Assembly (NCBI GenBank): GCA_963578605.1
Contig: CAUZEA010000082.1
Location: 1 to 26,328, forward strand
Direction of reading: 5' to 3'
Length of the DNA stretch: 26,328 bases
DNA from: JAKVCB01 sp963578605
Lineage (GTDB): Bacteria; Planctomycetota; Planctomycetia; Pirellulales; Lacipirellulaceae
The notes under the pieces were generated by a model. The model was not told the DNA's origin. It searched no databases and was given only the letters and a program-made list of their open reading frames with translations. Positions 7,077-15,350 of the stretch are shown in pieces (position 1 is the stretch's first letter; the number at the start of each line of letters is the position of its first letter). The position numbers and the translations under genes are program-made.

Positions 7077-8399
7077 TCAGTCAGCCGCCAACGACACGCA
7101 GACAAGCTCTTTGTCGTTGCGGGCGTAAACGCATTGATTTGCGAACGCCGGATGGCTCCAAACGACGTCTCGCCCTCCAGAAGTACTCGTCGGCTCTAGA
7201 ACGTGGAACCGGCTGATCTCGTCGTAACCCTCCCGACTTAGCCGAGCCAGAATTAAGTCTCCCTTTTCGTTGAACAGGAAACAGCGGTCCTCGTGCTTGA
7301 CGAGAAACGCGGTCGCGTGTGAAGCGCGACGTCGGCCGGTTGTCGGCGCGAACGTTTCCCAAAGTCGGCCGCCGGTCATCAGTTCGACGGCTCGAAGCTG
7401 TCCCCCGGTGGCGCAAACACCGTAAATAATTCCATCTTCGATGTAGGGGACGCTGTTGCAACAATAAACTGCCGTCTTGCTCTCTCCCCGCCAGACAATT
7501 TCCGCGGCGGGCTTGGGATCGAGCTTTAAGAGCGCTCCCACCTTGACGTGCCCGCTGGCGAACAAGAAGCTGCCGTACTGCCGAGGCGTCGTGATCGACA
7601 TCCCGTAATCCGGTTTCAGCGGGACCGACCAGTACACCGCACCCGTATCGGGATCGAGCCCGTTAATAGCTTCAGGATCCCAGATCACAAGTTGTCGCCG
7701 CCCGCCCACGGTAACGAGGGTCGGGGGACAATAACCCGGATCTGTGGCAGAGAGCGATCTCCACAGCTCTTTGCCATTCGTTTTGTCGAATGCGACGACG
7801 ACGCTGTCCGTTCCACCCACGAGACAGATCAGTTTTCGACCATCCACCAGCGGATGTCCGCAGAATCCCCAAAGCGGCGACTCCGTCTGGTATTCCTTGC
7901 ACAGTTGCTTCGACCAGACGACCCTGCCATCTGCAACATCGAGGCAGAACAAATCTCCTTCGGCGCCAAGCGAGTAGACTCGCCTTCCGTCGACCGTCGG
8001 CGTGGCTCTGGGACCACTCGGATACGCGATGTGATAGGGGCACTCGTACTCATGCTTCCAGAGCAATGAACCGTCTCCGACGTTCAGGCAGAGGACGCGC
8101 TCCGTTCCTTCAAGCTGGCTGCGAACATCCGTGCTGTCGAGTGCCTTGCCGGCGGAGCGGACATAGTCGAGTACGAAGACGCGTCCATCAGCGACGGCCG
8201 GCCCCGAGTAACCGCCGCCCACCGCAACCCGCCAGCGGACCGGCAATCCTTGTTCGGGGAACTCTTTCACAATTCCTTTTTCCCGCCAGACACTGTCGCG
8301 ATTGGGTCCCAACCATTGCGGCCAGTCCTCCGCCAGACCGGCGTCGGCAAACAGAATACATCCCACCAAAACTGAAGCCGCTAATATCAAGATCTTCAC
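7077..8399 (-). CDS. Secreted PQQ-like (BamB-type) beta-propeller protein
   Basis: 440 residues starting with a signal peptide (KILILAASVLVGCILFADAG, cleavage near AGLAEDW). DWPQWLGPNRDSVW follows, a hallmark of the many secreted PQQ-repeat proteins of planctomycetes. Propeller blades follow as repeated hydrophobic-W/Y units: LCLNVGDGSLLWKHEY, LFCLDVADGRVVWSKQL, VVAFDKTNGKELWRSL, INGLDPDTGAVYWSV and LRAVELMTGGRLWETF. The family shares the quinoprotein dehydrogenase fold, but most such planctomycetal members have no proven cofactor or activity, so a structural or binding role in the periplasm is as likely as catalysis. The start is GTG. The gene appears intact. Confidence 0.88.
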   Translation of the reverse strand: MKILILAASVLVGCILFADAGLAEDWPQWLGPNRDSVWREKGIVKEFPEQGLPVRWRVAVGGGYSGPAVADGRVFVLDYVRSAGKALDSTDVRSQLEGTERVLCLNVGDGSLLWKHEYECPYHIAYPSGPRATPTVDGRRVYSLGAEGDLFCLDVADGRVVWSKQLCKEYQTESPLWGFCGHPLVDGRKLICLVGGTDSVVVAFDKTNGKELWRSLSATDPGYCPPTLVTVGGRRQLVIWDPEAINGLDPDTGAVYWSVPLKPDYGMSITTPRQYGSFLFASGHVKVGALLKLDPKPAAEIVWRGESKTAVYCCNSVPYIEDGIIYGVCATGGQLRAVELMTGGRLWETFAPTTGRRRASHATAFLVKHEDRCFLFNEKGDLILARLSREGYDEISRFHVLEPTSTSGGRDVVWSHPAFANQCVYARNDKELVCVSLAAD

Positions 8400-8451
8400 T
8401 GGAGTCGTCCATCAAAAGAGGTGTATGGTTCCCGCGCGTGCCTGCTCCAAT

Positions 8452-9207
8452 CTATAAACCGGTGTACGCAGCCCCACAGGCAGGTAAATCAGCACCAGAG
8501 ATGTAACTTGCTTGTTCCGAAGCTAAAAAGGACACCACCTCCCCTATCAGTTCCGGGCCGGGATAGTCGTTACGATCGTGATACACAGGTATATGCGCAC
8601 GGGCGAACGCGCCCCAATCCTCTGGCGTCCCTGGAATCATGTCCGTGTTGATTCGACCTGGAGAAACGACGTTCACGGTAATGTTGAATGGTCCTAAGAT
8701 TGGTGCCAACCCTCGAACGTAGTGGCTTTGGGCTGCTTTTCCGACTGAATAGGCAGAAGCACCCGAGCCCCTCCCGGCAATTGAACCGATGGCGATAATT
8801 CGCCCCCAACGTTGCGACTTCATGATTTCAGCGATTTCATGACAGAGATAGTAGGTGCTGTACAGGTGCGATCGTATGACTCGGTCCCACGTTTCCGGAG
8901 ATGCGGCGTCATCAGGGAGGGAAATCCCAGCAGAGTGCACCAGCACATCAATCCCACCTACGGTTTCATTCATCTCTGCGAGCAGGTTGCGCACCGCCTG
9001 GAGGTCGGTTACATCCGCCTTAAACTTGTAAGCCTTTACCCCAATCGCGAGCAAATCTTGATACGTCCTCTCGGCTGCGGCGTCGTTACTGACGTAGTTG
9101 ATCGCCACGGTTGCCCCTTCTTGCGCCAGTGACACGGCACATGCGCGTCCAATCCCGCGAGAACCACCAGTGACTAAAACCCTGCGACCGCCTAAACTCA
9201 GTTGCAT
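8452..9207 (-). CDS. SDR-family oxidoreductase, 3-oxoacyl-ACP reductase-like
   Basis: A classical short-chain dehydrogenase of 251 residues. The cofactor motif VTGGSRGIG is at about residues 12-20, DVTD near 65, and HSAG (variant of NNAG) near 92. The catalytic set is Ser142 (GSIAG), Tyr153 and Lys157 (YSVGK), numbered from the ATG at 9207. That ATG is preferred to the GTG at 9216 because AGGGA sits 9 bases before it. The C-terminal PGRINTDMIP and SFLASEQASYISGADLPACG are typical. It reduces or oxidises an alcohol/ketone with NAD(P)H in the cytoplasm. FabG-like sequences are used in many pathways, so the substrate is open. Intact. Confidence 0.9.
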   Translation of the reverse strand: MQLSLGGRRVLVTGGSRGIGRACAVSLAQEGATVAINYVSNDAAAERTYQDLLAIGVKAYKFKADVTDLQAVRNLLAEMNETVGGIDVLVHSAGISLPDDAASPETWDRVIRSHLYSTYYLCHEIAEIMKSQRWGRIIAIGSIAGRGSGASAYSVGKAAQSHYVRGLAPILGPFNITVNVVSPGRINTDMIPGTPEDWGAFARAHIPVYHDRNDYPGPELIGEVVSFLASEQASYISGADLPACGAAYTGL

Positions 9208-9615
9208 GGATGACACTCCCTATGTCTAAAACCAAAACTGTCCTTGGAGGCTAATTGTTGCGTAGTTGAAGGCAATCTGCAACGCAGTTGTATCCGCCCC
9301 GCCCCTTTGAAAATAACTTGGCGTTCTTCCAGCTTAACCGTACTGCCAGGCGGAAGTCACTACTACCGGTGACGTGAATCCAGCCGGTTCTACAAAAGAT
9401 GCCCATAACCGAGTTTGATCGCTAAAAGAATAGTGCCGATACTAAACGTGGCGAGGTAAAGCTTCGCGCCAACCAGGTGTTTCCACAAAAACCTGTCAGA
9501 AGTACAGCGCAACCTCAGACCAGACGTTTGACACACAACTCGATGCTGGCACAATTGCATCTGCACTGGCCCATTCAGGCCTTGAACCCGAATTAAAATT
9601 CCTAACCGTCGAACC
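9208..9615. other. Intergenic region between divergent SDR and MFS genes
   Basis: About 400 bases with no convincing gene. A minus-strand frame ending near 9390 carries one hydrophobic segment (LYLATFSIGTILLAI) that could be a membrane-protein relic, but I cannot assign it. Promoters for the two divergent genes must lie here; none is clear. Confidence 0.4.
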
Positions 9616-11014
9616 ATGAACAGCACTTCTGACTCCGTGCCCACGGACTCCAAGTCCTGTACCCTCCCCTTGCTCCTGGCCTGTGGCCTGGCCCAAATGG
9701 TCGTGGTCATCGACTACATGGCCGCCGCAGTCGCTCTTCCCCGCATGGCAGAAAGTTTTGGGGTTAGCGCAGACAGTCTGCAGTGGGTGATCACCGGCTA
9801 CATCCTCTCCTTCTCCGCAGTTCTGGGAATCGCAGGTCCGCTCGGCGACCGCTACGGCCGTAAGAAACTTCTCCTGGTGGGTATCGTACTCTTCGGCGCG
9901 GTCTCAATCTGGGTGGGGCTGGCAAATTCGGCGACCATGGTGATCATTGCCCGGATCTTCCTGGGCATCGGAGGCGGCCTGCTGTTTCCCTTGTCCACGG
10001 CCGTGGTCAGCGCCTCGGCCACCAAGGAGAATCTCCCCAGGACGATCTCAATCCTGACCGGCATCGGCACCATCGGCATGGCAATCGGTCCGGTGGTAGG
10101 TGGTGTCTTTAACTGAGGAACTGAGTTGGCGGTGGGTGTTCTTCATCAACCTCCCCATCGCGGTGGTCGCGTTTATTGCGGTCACGAACTGCGCTAACGA
10201 ATCGCGGGACCCCGAAACCAAGGGTGGCATGGACATTGCTGGAATCCTGCTTCTGCTCAGCGGACTCGCCCTACTGGCGGTCGGAATCGCAGGCATTCCA
10301 CACTGGCCGACCGCAGAGTGGTTGACCATGACCCTGGTAGGCCTGGCATGCCTGATTGCCTTCATATTCGTCGAATTGCGGGTAAAGGTCCCAATCATTG
10401 ACCTGCGGATGCTGGGTAACCGAACCTTCGCGGGATACCTGGTGGGCGGAACTTTGAGCAATTCGTGCTGGTGCATCTTGATCTTTGCCACCACCATGTA
10501 CCTGCAGAAGGTCGTCAAGGATGATGCGATGGCGACTGGCTTCATCTTCCTGTTCATGAGTGCGAGCGTGGCAACCGCCAGTTTCATCGGCCCGATGGTC
10601 CAGCGCAAACTTGGTACCAGGCATCTGCTCCTGCTCGCGCTGGTGATCCAGACCCTTGTCTGCGTGGCGTTCTGGATCAACCACGCACAACCATGGCTCT
10701 CGATCGCCCTGCTGTGCGCGGGCTTCGGATGCGCCTGGGGCTGGTCAATGTCTCAGGCGGGTGGAATCATGACCCTTCCGCCAAACAAGGTCGGCCTCGC
10801 AGCAGGGACGATGTTGACGGTGATGATCATGATTGGAAACTTAGCGGTGGTGGTGAGCGCAACGCTCATTGAAGTGCTCGGTGGATCTACCGATACCATC
10901 AACTACGAACCTGGTGTCAGTGCCACCTACGTCCTCGGCATAGGGATGGTCGTGGTAGGCTTTATCGCCACCCTGCTGATCGTGCCCACAACAGCTCCTG
11001 CCCACACCGACTGA
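9616..11014 (+). pseudogene. MFS transporter, DHA2 (EmrB/QacA) type, split by a one-base frameshift
   Basis: Two adjoining frames (9616-10116 and 10100-11014) together encode a ~466-residue transporter of the 14-helix drug:H+ antiporter family. Family motifs are motif A GPLGDRYGRKKLLLVG and motif C-like IGTIGMAIGPVVGGV in the first part, and ELSWRWVFFINLPIAVVAF right after the break. The frame breaks in GTGTCTTTAACTGAG at 10104-10118. Removing one T from 10108-10110 gives GVLTEELSWRW, the usual family sequence. So this is either a very recent single-base insertion in a T run or a sequencing error. As written, the product would stop after five or six helices. Substrate unknown; inner membrane. 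Confidence 0.85.
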
Positions 11015-11054
11015 GACTCTCACCAGGTCAGTCATCTGTCCATCCTGGGCAAGG

Positions 11055-11130
11055 TCGCGAGGTACCTTGGATGTTTCTAAAATAGTGCGCAGCAAATTTC
11101 CAACTACTCGCACCGCACGCGAAGTGGCAT
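11055..11130 (-). repeat. PEP-CTERM-tail repeat, copy B (orphan)
   Basis: GAGGTACCTTGGATG, AATAGTGCGCAGCAA and TTTCCAACTACTCG are followed by GCACCGCACGCGAAGTGGCA. The blocks keep the spacing of the other copies. The minus strand still reads MPLRVRCE then a stop, the tail-end peptide. The hairpin is weakened (two mismatches, two wobble pairs). There is no parent gene; the copy lies in a 311-base gap (11015-11325) that otherwise shows nothing. Confidence 0.6.
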
Positions 11131-11325
11131 GGAAGTTAGAGACTCTCAGCAGCCGGTGATAGTTGCGTAGGACTACGCATTTTCGGCAACACACCGCACT
11201 TACCTCACCCAACCGGCAGGGTACACGAAACCAGGCTGGTCTGGTGAAGAGAAACATCGTTGTGTCCATTGCCGTTGGATTGCGGCCCATTCTATAGCAG
11301 TCGTCATCACGATAGAATTGACACG

Positions 11326-11508
11326 ATGGACGATGAAGCGACCTACATCTGCGATGCCTGTGGCGAGGAGATCGTGATCCCCATTGATCCAACAGCGGGA
11401 TCGAGCCAGGAGTACGTCGAGGATTACCCCGTGTGCTGCCGGGCCAGCGTGATCGGTGTGGAAATCGATGAGGATGGAGAAGTTCGACTGTGGGCAGAAG
11501 CGGAGTAG
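11326..11508 (+). CDS. CPXCG-type cysteine-rich small protein
   Basis: A 60-residue protein opening MDDEATYICDACGEEIVIPI with EDYPVCC near residue 35. It matches the short CPXCG cysteine-rich family (zinc-ribbon-like), whose usual second pair is DCxVCC. Here the first cysteine of that pair is a tyrosine, leaving C9, C12 and the CC doublet. The family is acidic, cytoplasmic and of unknown function. The ATG at 11326 is chosen because upstream residues in the frame do not match the family. It stops three bases before the next small gene, so the two probably form one transcript. Confidence 0.8.
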   Translation: MDDEATYICDACGEEIVIPIDPTAGSSQEYVEDYPVCCRASVIGVEIDEDGEVRLWAEAE

Positions 11509-11511
11509 AAC

Positions 11512-11709
11512 ATGGTTCAGAGCATCTGCGAAACTTGCGCGCACTTGAAGGAAGTCACTTCCGGTACAGGATCACGATTCCTGCTATGCCAGTTGTCTCA
11601 GGTAGATCGCCGGTTTCAAAAGTATCCGCCACAGCCGATTGTTCGGTGCGAAGGATTCAAAGAAGAAACAATCGGCAAAGAAGATGCCTGCAGTCAGACT
11701 GATTCGTGA
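11512..11709 (+). CDS. Small cysteine-containing protein of unknown function
   Basis: 65 residues, beginning MVQSICETCAHLKEV with FLLCQLSQVDRRF and YPPQPIVRCEGF. Four cysteines (6, 9, 26, 46) in a C-x2-C...C...C arrangement suggest a small metal-binding knuckle. Proteins of this look, with the KYPPQPVVRC segment, accompany planctomycetal genomes as hypothetical proteins. It is directly downstream of the CPXCG gene with a three-base gap, so co-transcription is likely. The last ten residues (KEDACSQTDS) look like an unstructured tail. Function unknown. Confidence 0.7.
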   Translation: MVQSICETCAHLKEVTSGTGSRFLLCQLSQVDRRFQKYPPQPIVRCEGFKEETIGKEDACSQTDS

Positions 11710-11796
11710 CCAGTGGCAGCCACGGCGAGTACAGAGTATGACTTACTGCCGATTGAGATCTGTGCAAAAGTCGATACGGCAAACCCTTTGCTTTCT

Positions 11797-11824
11797 AGAG
11801 TACCAGAGGAAGGACTCGAACCCC
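11797..11824 (-). repeat. tRNA-Leu 3'-end fragment (T arm and acceptor strand)
   Basis: On the minus strand this is a T arm (GGGGGTTCGAGTCCTTC) followed by CTCTGGTA, the 3' acceptor strand of the tRNA-Leu remnant at 25.8 kb. It matches that copy in 26 of 27 positions and in the same orientation, 13,991 bases away. No anticodon arm follows upstream. Such 3' tRNA ends are the usual product of tyrosine-integrase insertion, so it may be one boundary of an integrated element. Confidence 0.55.
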
Positions 11825-11942
11825 CTGGCCAAACAACAAACACTCGACCAGGGCCACGACCGCCCGAATCGAGTCGGTCAGCACGACACGATTTTAGCCG
11901 CTCCGCGGTGAACAAACCACCAGAGACTAAACGGGACAGATA

Positions 11943-13226
11943 TTAATCTTCGCGGTCGAACTGTTGATCGGCAAAATCCATGTAGCGCTGCCAATCATAG
12001 AGAGTAATATTGTGCTTGCCAGTGCGAATGTGATAAGCCACATCACGCAGCAGTGGCGTGTCAACCGTAGGCATTTCCACATTACTAAACGCCTTCCTGC
12101 CGAGTAATTCATAGACGGGCGAGGCAATTTTGAGCGACAGGAATTCTCCCCGCGGATCGGCCCATAAATCTTGCTCTGCGCTCGCCACGTACAATGGCCG
12201 AGGAGCGACAAGCGCCGCGAGCATGTGTTGGTCGACGGGCAACGCGTCTTCGTTGTCGTTGTATTTCCGAAAATTTCCACAGAACCAGTGCGGGAACGAA
12301 GTGTTAATTCGCTTCACTGTTTCGCCAAAACGCCGCCCGCTAAGCGCCGCCCCGCCGCAACCCGAACAATTCGAAATCACCAGCGCGAATCGCTCATCGC
12401 GGGCGCCCGCCCAGAGGGATGTCTTGCCGAGGCGCGAATGGCCGACCACCGACACCTGTTTGTGGTTAATGTCAGCATCGGCTTCAAAGTAATCCAACGC
12501 GCGGCTTAGGCCCCAGGCCCAAGCGGCGATGGAACCCCACTGGTCGTCTGCCGGCTTATCTTGACTGTCGTCGTAAAACAACGGATGCACACCGTTCTGG
12601 AAATCGTCGTGATAGTCGGGATCGATGTCGCCGCAATAAATCGTCGCCACGCCATAACCGCGCGCCACGATCTCTTGCACTGGCCAACGGCTGCTGCTTT
12701 TCCCACGGCCCTTTTCAGTTGCCCGATGATCGACGACTGTGTCGTCGTCCCGATCGCGCGTCCATGAAGTCGGCAGCCAGATTTGGGGGTCGTCTGCCAC
12801 CGTATGATTCCCGCCGAAATTCAACCCCACAAAGAGAGGCACGGGAGCTTTTGCGGTGGCGGGCAGATAGATTAACAAGTCGGCTGTGGGTCCATCTTTC
12901 GCGCCGCTGAAATAGATTTTCACCTGTTTGCGAATCGCCGTCCCGCCGAGCGCTTTGTCGTCGACTTCCGCATCGCCAAAACGAACGCCGCTTGAATCTT
13001 CAGGTGCGCAGCCGTAAATGTGGGTCTCAAAGAGATCCACGATTTCAGCCCGGCGCTTGTTTTTCCAGGTCTCCGCGTCAGCCACTTTATCCCCGTTTTC
13101 AAGCGTCAACGGATCCACCAGCGTGAAATCGGGGACCTTCGATTCGTCGTAGTTAAAGCCCTTGGGCAAAGCAAACGCAGAAGAGGCGACTAGAGCGGCG
13201 ATCAGAAACAGCGTGAACAGACGCAT
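11943..13226 (-). CDS. CE15 glucuronoyl esterase-like protein, secreted
   Basis: 427 residues with a signal peptide (RLFTLFLIAALVASSAFA). The alpha/beta-hydrolase nucleophile elbow is VVGHSRLGKTSLW (Ser264), the bacterial form of the CE15 G-x-SR-x-GK motif. It is followed by ISNCSGCGGAALSGRRFGETV. The catalytic histidine is in YHIRTGKHNITLYDW (about 405), and AEQDLWADPRGEF is the usual acid-loop region. CE15 enzymes cleave the ester between glucuronic acid of xylan and lignin alcohols; bacterial homologues also take simple glucuronate esters. Expected location: periplasm or outside the cell. It fits with the GH26 and sialidase-like neighbours as a polysaccharide-degrading set, though they are not an operon. 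Intact. Confidence 0.88.
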   Translation of the reverse strand: MRLFTLFLIAALVASSAFALPKGFNYDESKVPDFTLVDPLTLENGDKVADAETWKNKRRAEIVDLFETHIYGCAPEDSSGVRFGDAEVDDKALGGTAIRKQVKIYFSGAKDGPTADLLIYLPATAKAPVPLFVGLNFGGNHTVADDPQIWLPTSWTRDRDDDTVVDHRATEKGRGKSSSRWPVQEIVARGYGVATIYCGDIDPDYHDDFQNGVHPLFYDDSQDKPADDQWGSIAAWAWGLSRALDYFEADADINHKQVSVVGHSRLGKTSLWAGARDERFALVISNCSGCGGAALSGRRFGETVKRINTSFPHWFCGNFRKYNDNEDALPVDQHMLAALVAPRPLYVASAEQDLWADPRGEFLSLKIASPVYELLGRKAFSNVEMPTVDTPLLRDVAYHIRTGKHNITLYDWQRYMDFADQQFDRED

Positions 13227-13340
13227 TAGTGGACTCCGGCGAAAAGGGACCTCCTGCGCAATGCCACCGGCCAGAATAACCCGTCTCTAGTGCGGGGGCA
13301 AGTTTTGCTCCCTGGAGGACTCAAACCAGAGAAAGTTTTC

Positions 13341-13480
13341 CCGCAGCCCCCGTGAGGCTGCGGCGCACCTTGGATCTCCCCAAAATAGTGCGCAGAACAT
13401 CCCAAGCACCGATTACCTGCGTCACATTCGAAGCGGCACAGTGGCCAGGGCCAACAGAGCCAACCGCAGGAGTTGTTCTT
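13341..13480 (-). repeat. PEP-CTERM-tail repeat, copy C, with extra hairpin
   Basis: CGCACCTTGGATC, AAAATAGTGCGCAG and CGAAGCGGCAC match the other copies. The minus strand still reads QLLRLALLALATVPLRM then stop, clearly the end of a VPEPTTLLLALLAL tail whose gene is gone. The hairpin arm on the far side is mutated (GTGACGC). A separate perfect 8-bp stem with a 7-base loop (CCGCAGCC at 13341-13348, GGCTGCGG at 13356-13363) lies on its downstream side. It has no T-run, so it is not a classical terminator. Confidence 0.65.
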
Positions 13481-13561
13481 GACCTTCGAGAAAGCCCGTT
13501 GGGTGATCGGTCGCTGGCGACTGGACTAAAGTCACCATCGTATCCACAGTGCCTTGGATTA

Positions 13562-13789
13562 TCAGACCCCCGCACCGGCGTCCGCGAGTATTCCTGCGGA
13601 CCGACCACCGACAAGCACGCGGGCGGATTCAACGAAAAGAACCGCTCCGACATGCACAAGTATCTGAACATCGTCGGCGGTTTCCTTCGCGTCGACGTGA
13701 AGCGCGAGAAGAGCAAACCGGTCGCGATCTTCCGGCATCACGGCGTCAACGGCAAGGTCCTGAACGAGGACATCCGGGTCGCCCGATAG
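13562..13789 (+). pseudogene. C-terminal fragment of a PhoD-like alkaline phosphatase
   Basis: The frame reads SDPRTGVREYSCGPTTDKHA, GGFNEKNRSDMHKYLNIVGG and VAIFRHHGVNGKVLNEDI, then stops. This is the C-terminus of planctomycetal PhoD-like metallophosphatases (REYSCGPTTDKHAGG...VNGKV). The upstream part of the frame is unrelated and runs antisense through repeat copy C. The catalytic domain is missing. So only the last ~75 codons survive, directly next to a PEP-CTERM-tail relic. Confidence 0.6.
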
Positions 13790-13816
13790 TGCTGAAACAT
13801 TGGGAAAAGGGTCTGT

Positions 13817-13921
13817 ATGAAAAATGACAAGCAAGGCAAGGACTTTAGTGATTGCAGCTGCTGTGGTTGTGGTGCCGCTATCGCTCTAATCCTGAGAGTC
13901 ATCTGTCCGTTCACCCGATGA
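13817..13921 (+). CDS. Possible 34-residue cysteine-rich membrane peptide
   Basis: ATG at 13817 follows GGGAAAAGGG by 5-6 bases. The frame encodes MKNDKQGKDFSDCSCCGCG, then AAIALILRVICPFTR, and a stop. It has a charged start, a CSCCGCG cluster and one short hydrophobic stretch. It lies just after the PhoD fragment and overlaps the 3' end of the convergent BNR gene by eleven bases. I recognise no family and it may be chance. Confidence 0.25.
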   Translation: MKNDKQGKDFSDCSCCGCGAAIALILRVICPFTR

Positions 13922-15035
13922 CTTTTCGCCCCTTTTCCAGCGACGCCTCGTCAAACCAGACATGTTTGATACATGCATACCGGTAAGTGTAAAACAGATG
14001 CCACAGCCCATTGTTCGTTTGAACCAGCTTCGGGTAGGAATGGCAATTGTGCTCGTAATTGGCAAAGGTCCAGTTGTAAACAGGTTCCCCCAATTCGGTT
14101 TCAATGTCGCGAACCCGGAACATCTCGCCCAGGTCGTCAGAAATGCCTACGCAAAGGGGCAGACGGAGTGCGTAGCTGTCGTTGTAAGTAATAAGCAACC
14201 GTCCAAACTGGCTGAGGGCGATGTCAATTCCTCCGCTGGGATTTCTCAAGTTGGTGGCCACGGGGTCGGAAAACGTCCTGCCTTCGTCCTCGGACATCAT
14301 CTTCCAGATGTGCCCCTGCACTTCCTTTCCCCCTACCGCTTTCGTCCAGTTCCAGTTGCGGGGATGGAAGCGGAGATAGCAGAGGATGCGTCCATCGTCG
14401 AGCTGCACGATAGATGGTTCCAGACTACCTGGCGGACAGAAGATGTCGCCTCGCTTCTCGTATGCTTCAAGTTGTTCATCCAGTACCACTAAATGGCTGT
14501 GGGTCGTGTGACAGGAATCGTACGGGACTGCCCATCCCCCGCTCTGGAAATGCAGCGGCCTGCCCTGCGTATTTACCCCGGGCTCATCCGGAAGAAGCAT
14601 TCGGATTTGGTCACACCGGAAATCCCGCAGCCGGGCATGAAACATCTGGTTCTTCGCATCGTCTCCCATCTGCCACGAGGCCCGAACGGTTGAGCGAGGT
14701 TCGTTGACAAAGACGTATTCTGACCGCGGATTGCCCATGAAGAACACATGGAGGCTTCCGTCCGAGGCGGTAAGGACCGTGGGACACCAGGGAATCCAGG
14801 TCTCGCCTTCCAACTCAAACCTGTCCACCACAACGTGGGTCTTCTCCCATTTTCCATCTGTACCCATCACTGCTCCCGCAATCACCATATCCTCGCTGTT
14901 CTCAAACTGACCGGCAGACCAGACGAGAAATAGTCGTCCATCAGGAAGTTCCGTCGCGTTTGCGGTGTGTGCCCATGCCCGAATGTTCTCAAGCAGTTCC
15001 GCTGTTTCTATCGGTTCGACATGATTCACTGTCAT
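13911..15035 (-). CDS. BNR-repeat sialidase-like protein
   Basis: The ATG at 15035 is preferred over the one at 15074, because GAGGAGA lies directly before it; the protein is then 374 residues. It has the six-bladed propeller content of sialidase-like proteins: an Asp-box SEDEGRTFSDP near residue 260, and blade motifs such as ATELPDGRLFLVWSAG, PTVLTASDGSLHVFFMG, PSIVQLDDGRILCYLRF and PKLVQTNNGLWHLFY. No signal peptide is present with this start. The strict sialidase (GH33) arginine triad cannot be confirmed by eye. Related planctomycetal proteins are annotated exo-alpha-sialidases but may act on other glycans. Intact. Confidence 0.8.
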   Translation of the reverse strand: MTVNHVEPIETAELLENIRAWAHTANATELPDGRLFLVWSAGQFENSEDMVIAGAVMGTDGKWEKTHVVVDRFELEGETWIPWCPTVLTASDGSLHVFFMGNPRSEYVFVNEPRSTVRASWQMGDDAKNQMFHARLRDFRCDQIRMLLPDEPGVNTQGRPLHFQSGGWAVPYDSCHTTHSHLVVLDEQLEAYEKRGDIFCPPGSLEPSIVQLDDGRILCYLRFHPRNWNWTKAVGGKEVQGHIWKMMSEDEGRTFSDPVATNLRNPSGGIDIALSQFGRLLITYNDSYALRLPLCVGISDDLGEMFRVRDIETELGEPVYNWTFANYEHNCHSYPKLVQTNNGLWHLFYTYRYACIKHVWFDEASLEKGRKVIG

Positions 15036-15350
15036 CGTCTTCTCCTCATTTTCCCGGTTGACTGACAAATCCATCGGTTTATGAACGATATGGGTTTCCG
15101 GAGTTTTGTCGGCCCATCAGAGGATTTTGATGTAAACCGAACTTGACCCTGCTCCAGGCTGACCGGTTCGGCGACAGTCGGATAAACCATCAGACGTAGC
15201 CGCACGGGTTTAAAGCCAATAAGGGCTGCTAACGGAACAAGGCTGTCACCCAGGTAAAAACCCATGCATTACAGGTGGTCGTCCTCCGTATCAACGATTT
15301 GGGCATCGCAACGCGCATCCGGGGGGGAAAGTTTCCAAGAAAACAGTCCT

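Noticed and set aside
9390..9500. Minus-strand hydrophobic frame (LYLATFSIGTILLAI)
   Set aside because: A single hydrophobic segment with no family match; may be chance or an old relic.
15080..15265. Minus-strand frame with GDSLVPLAALIGFKPVRL
   Set aside because: Looks somewhat protein-like but no family, start signal or partner could be recognised; left unannotated.
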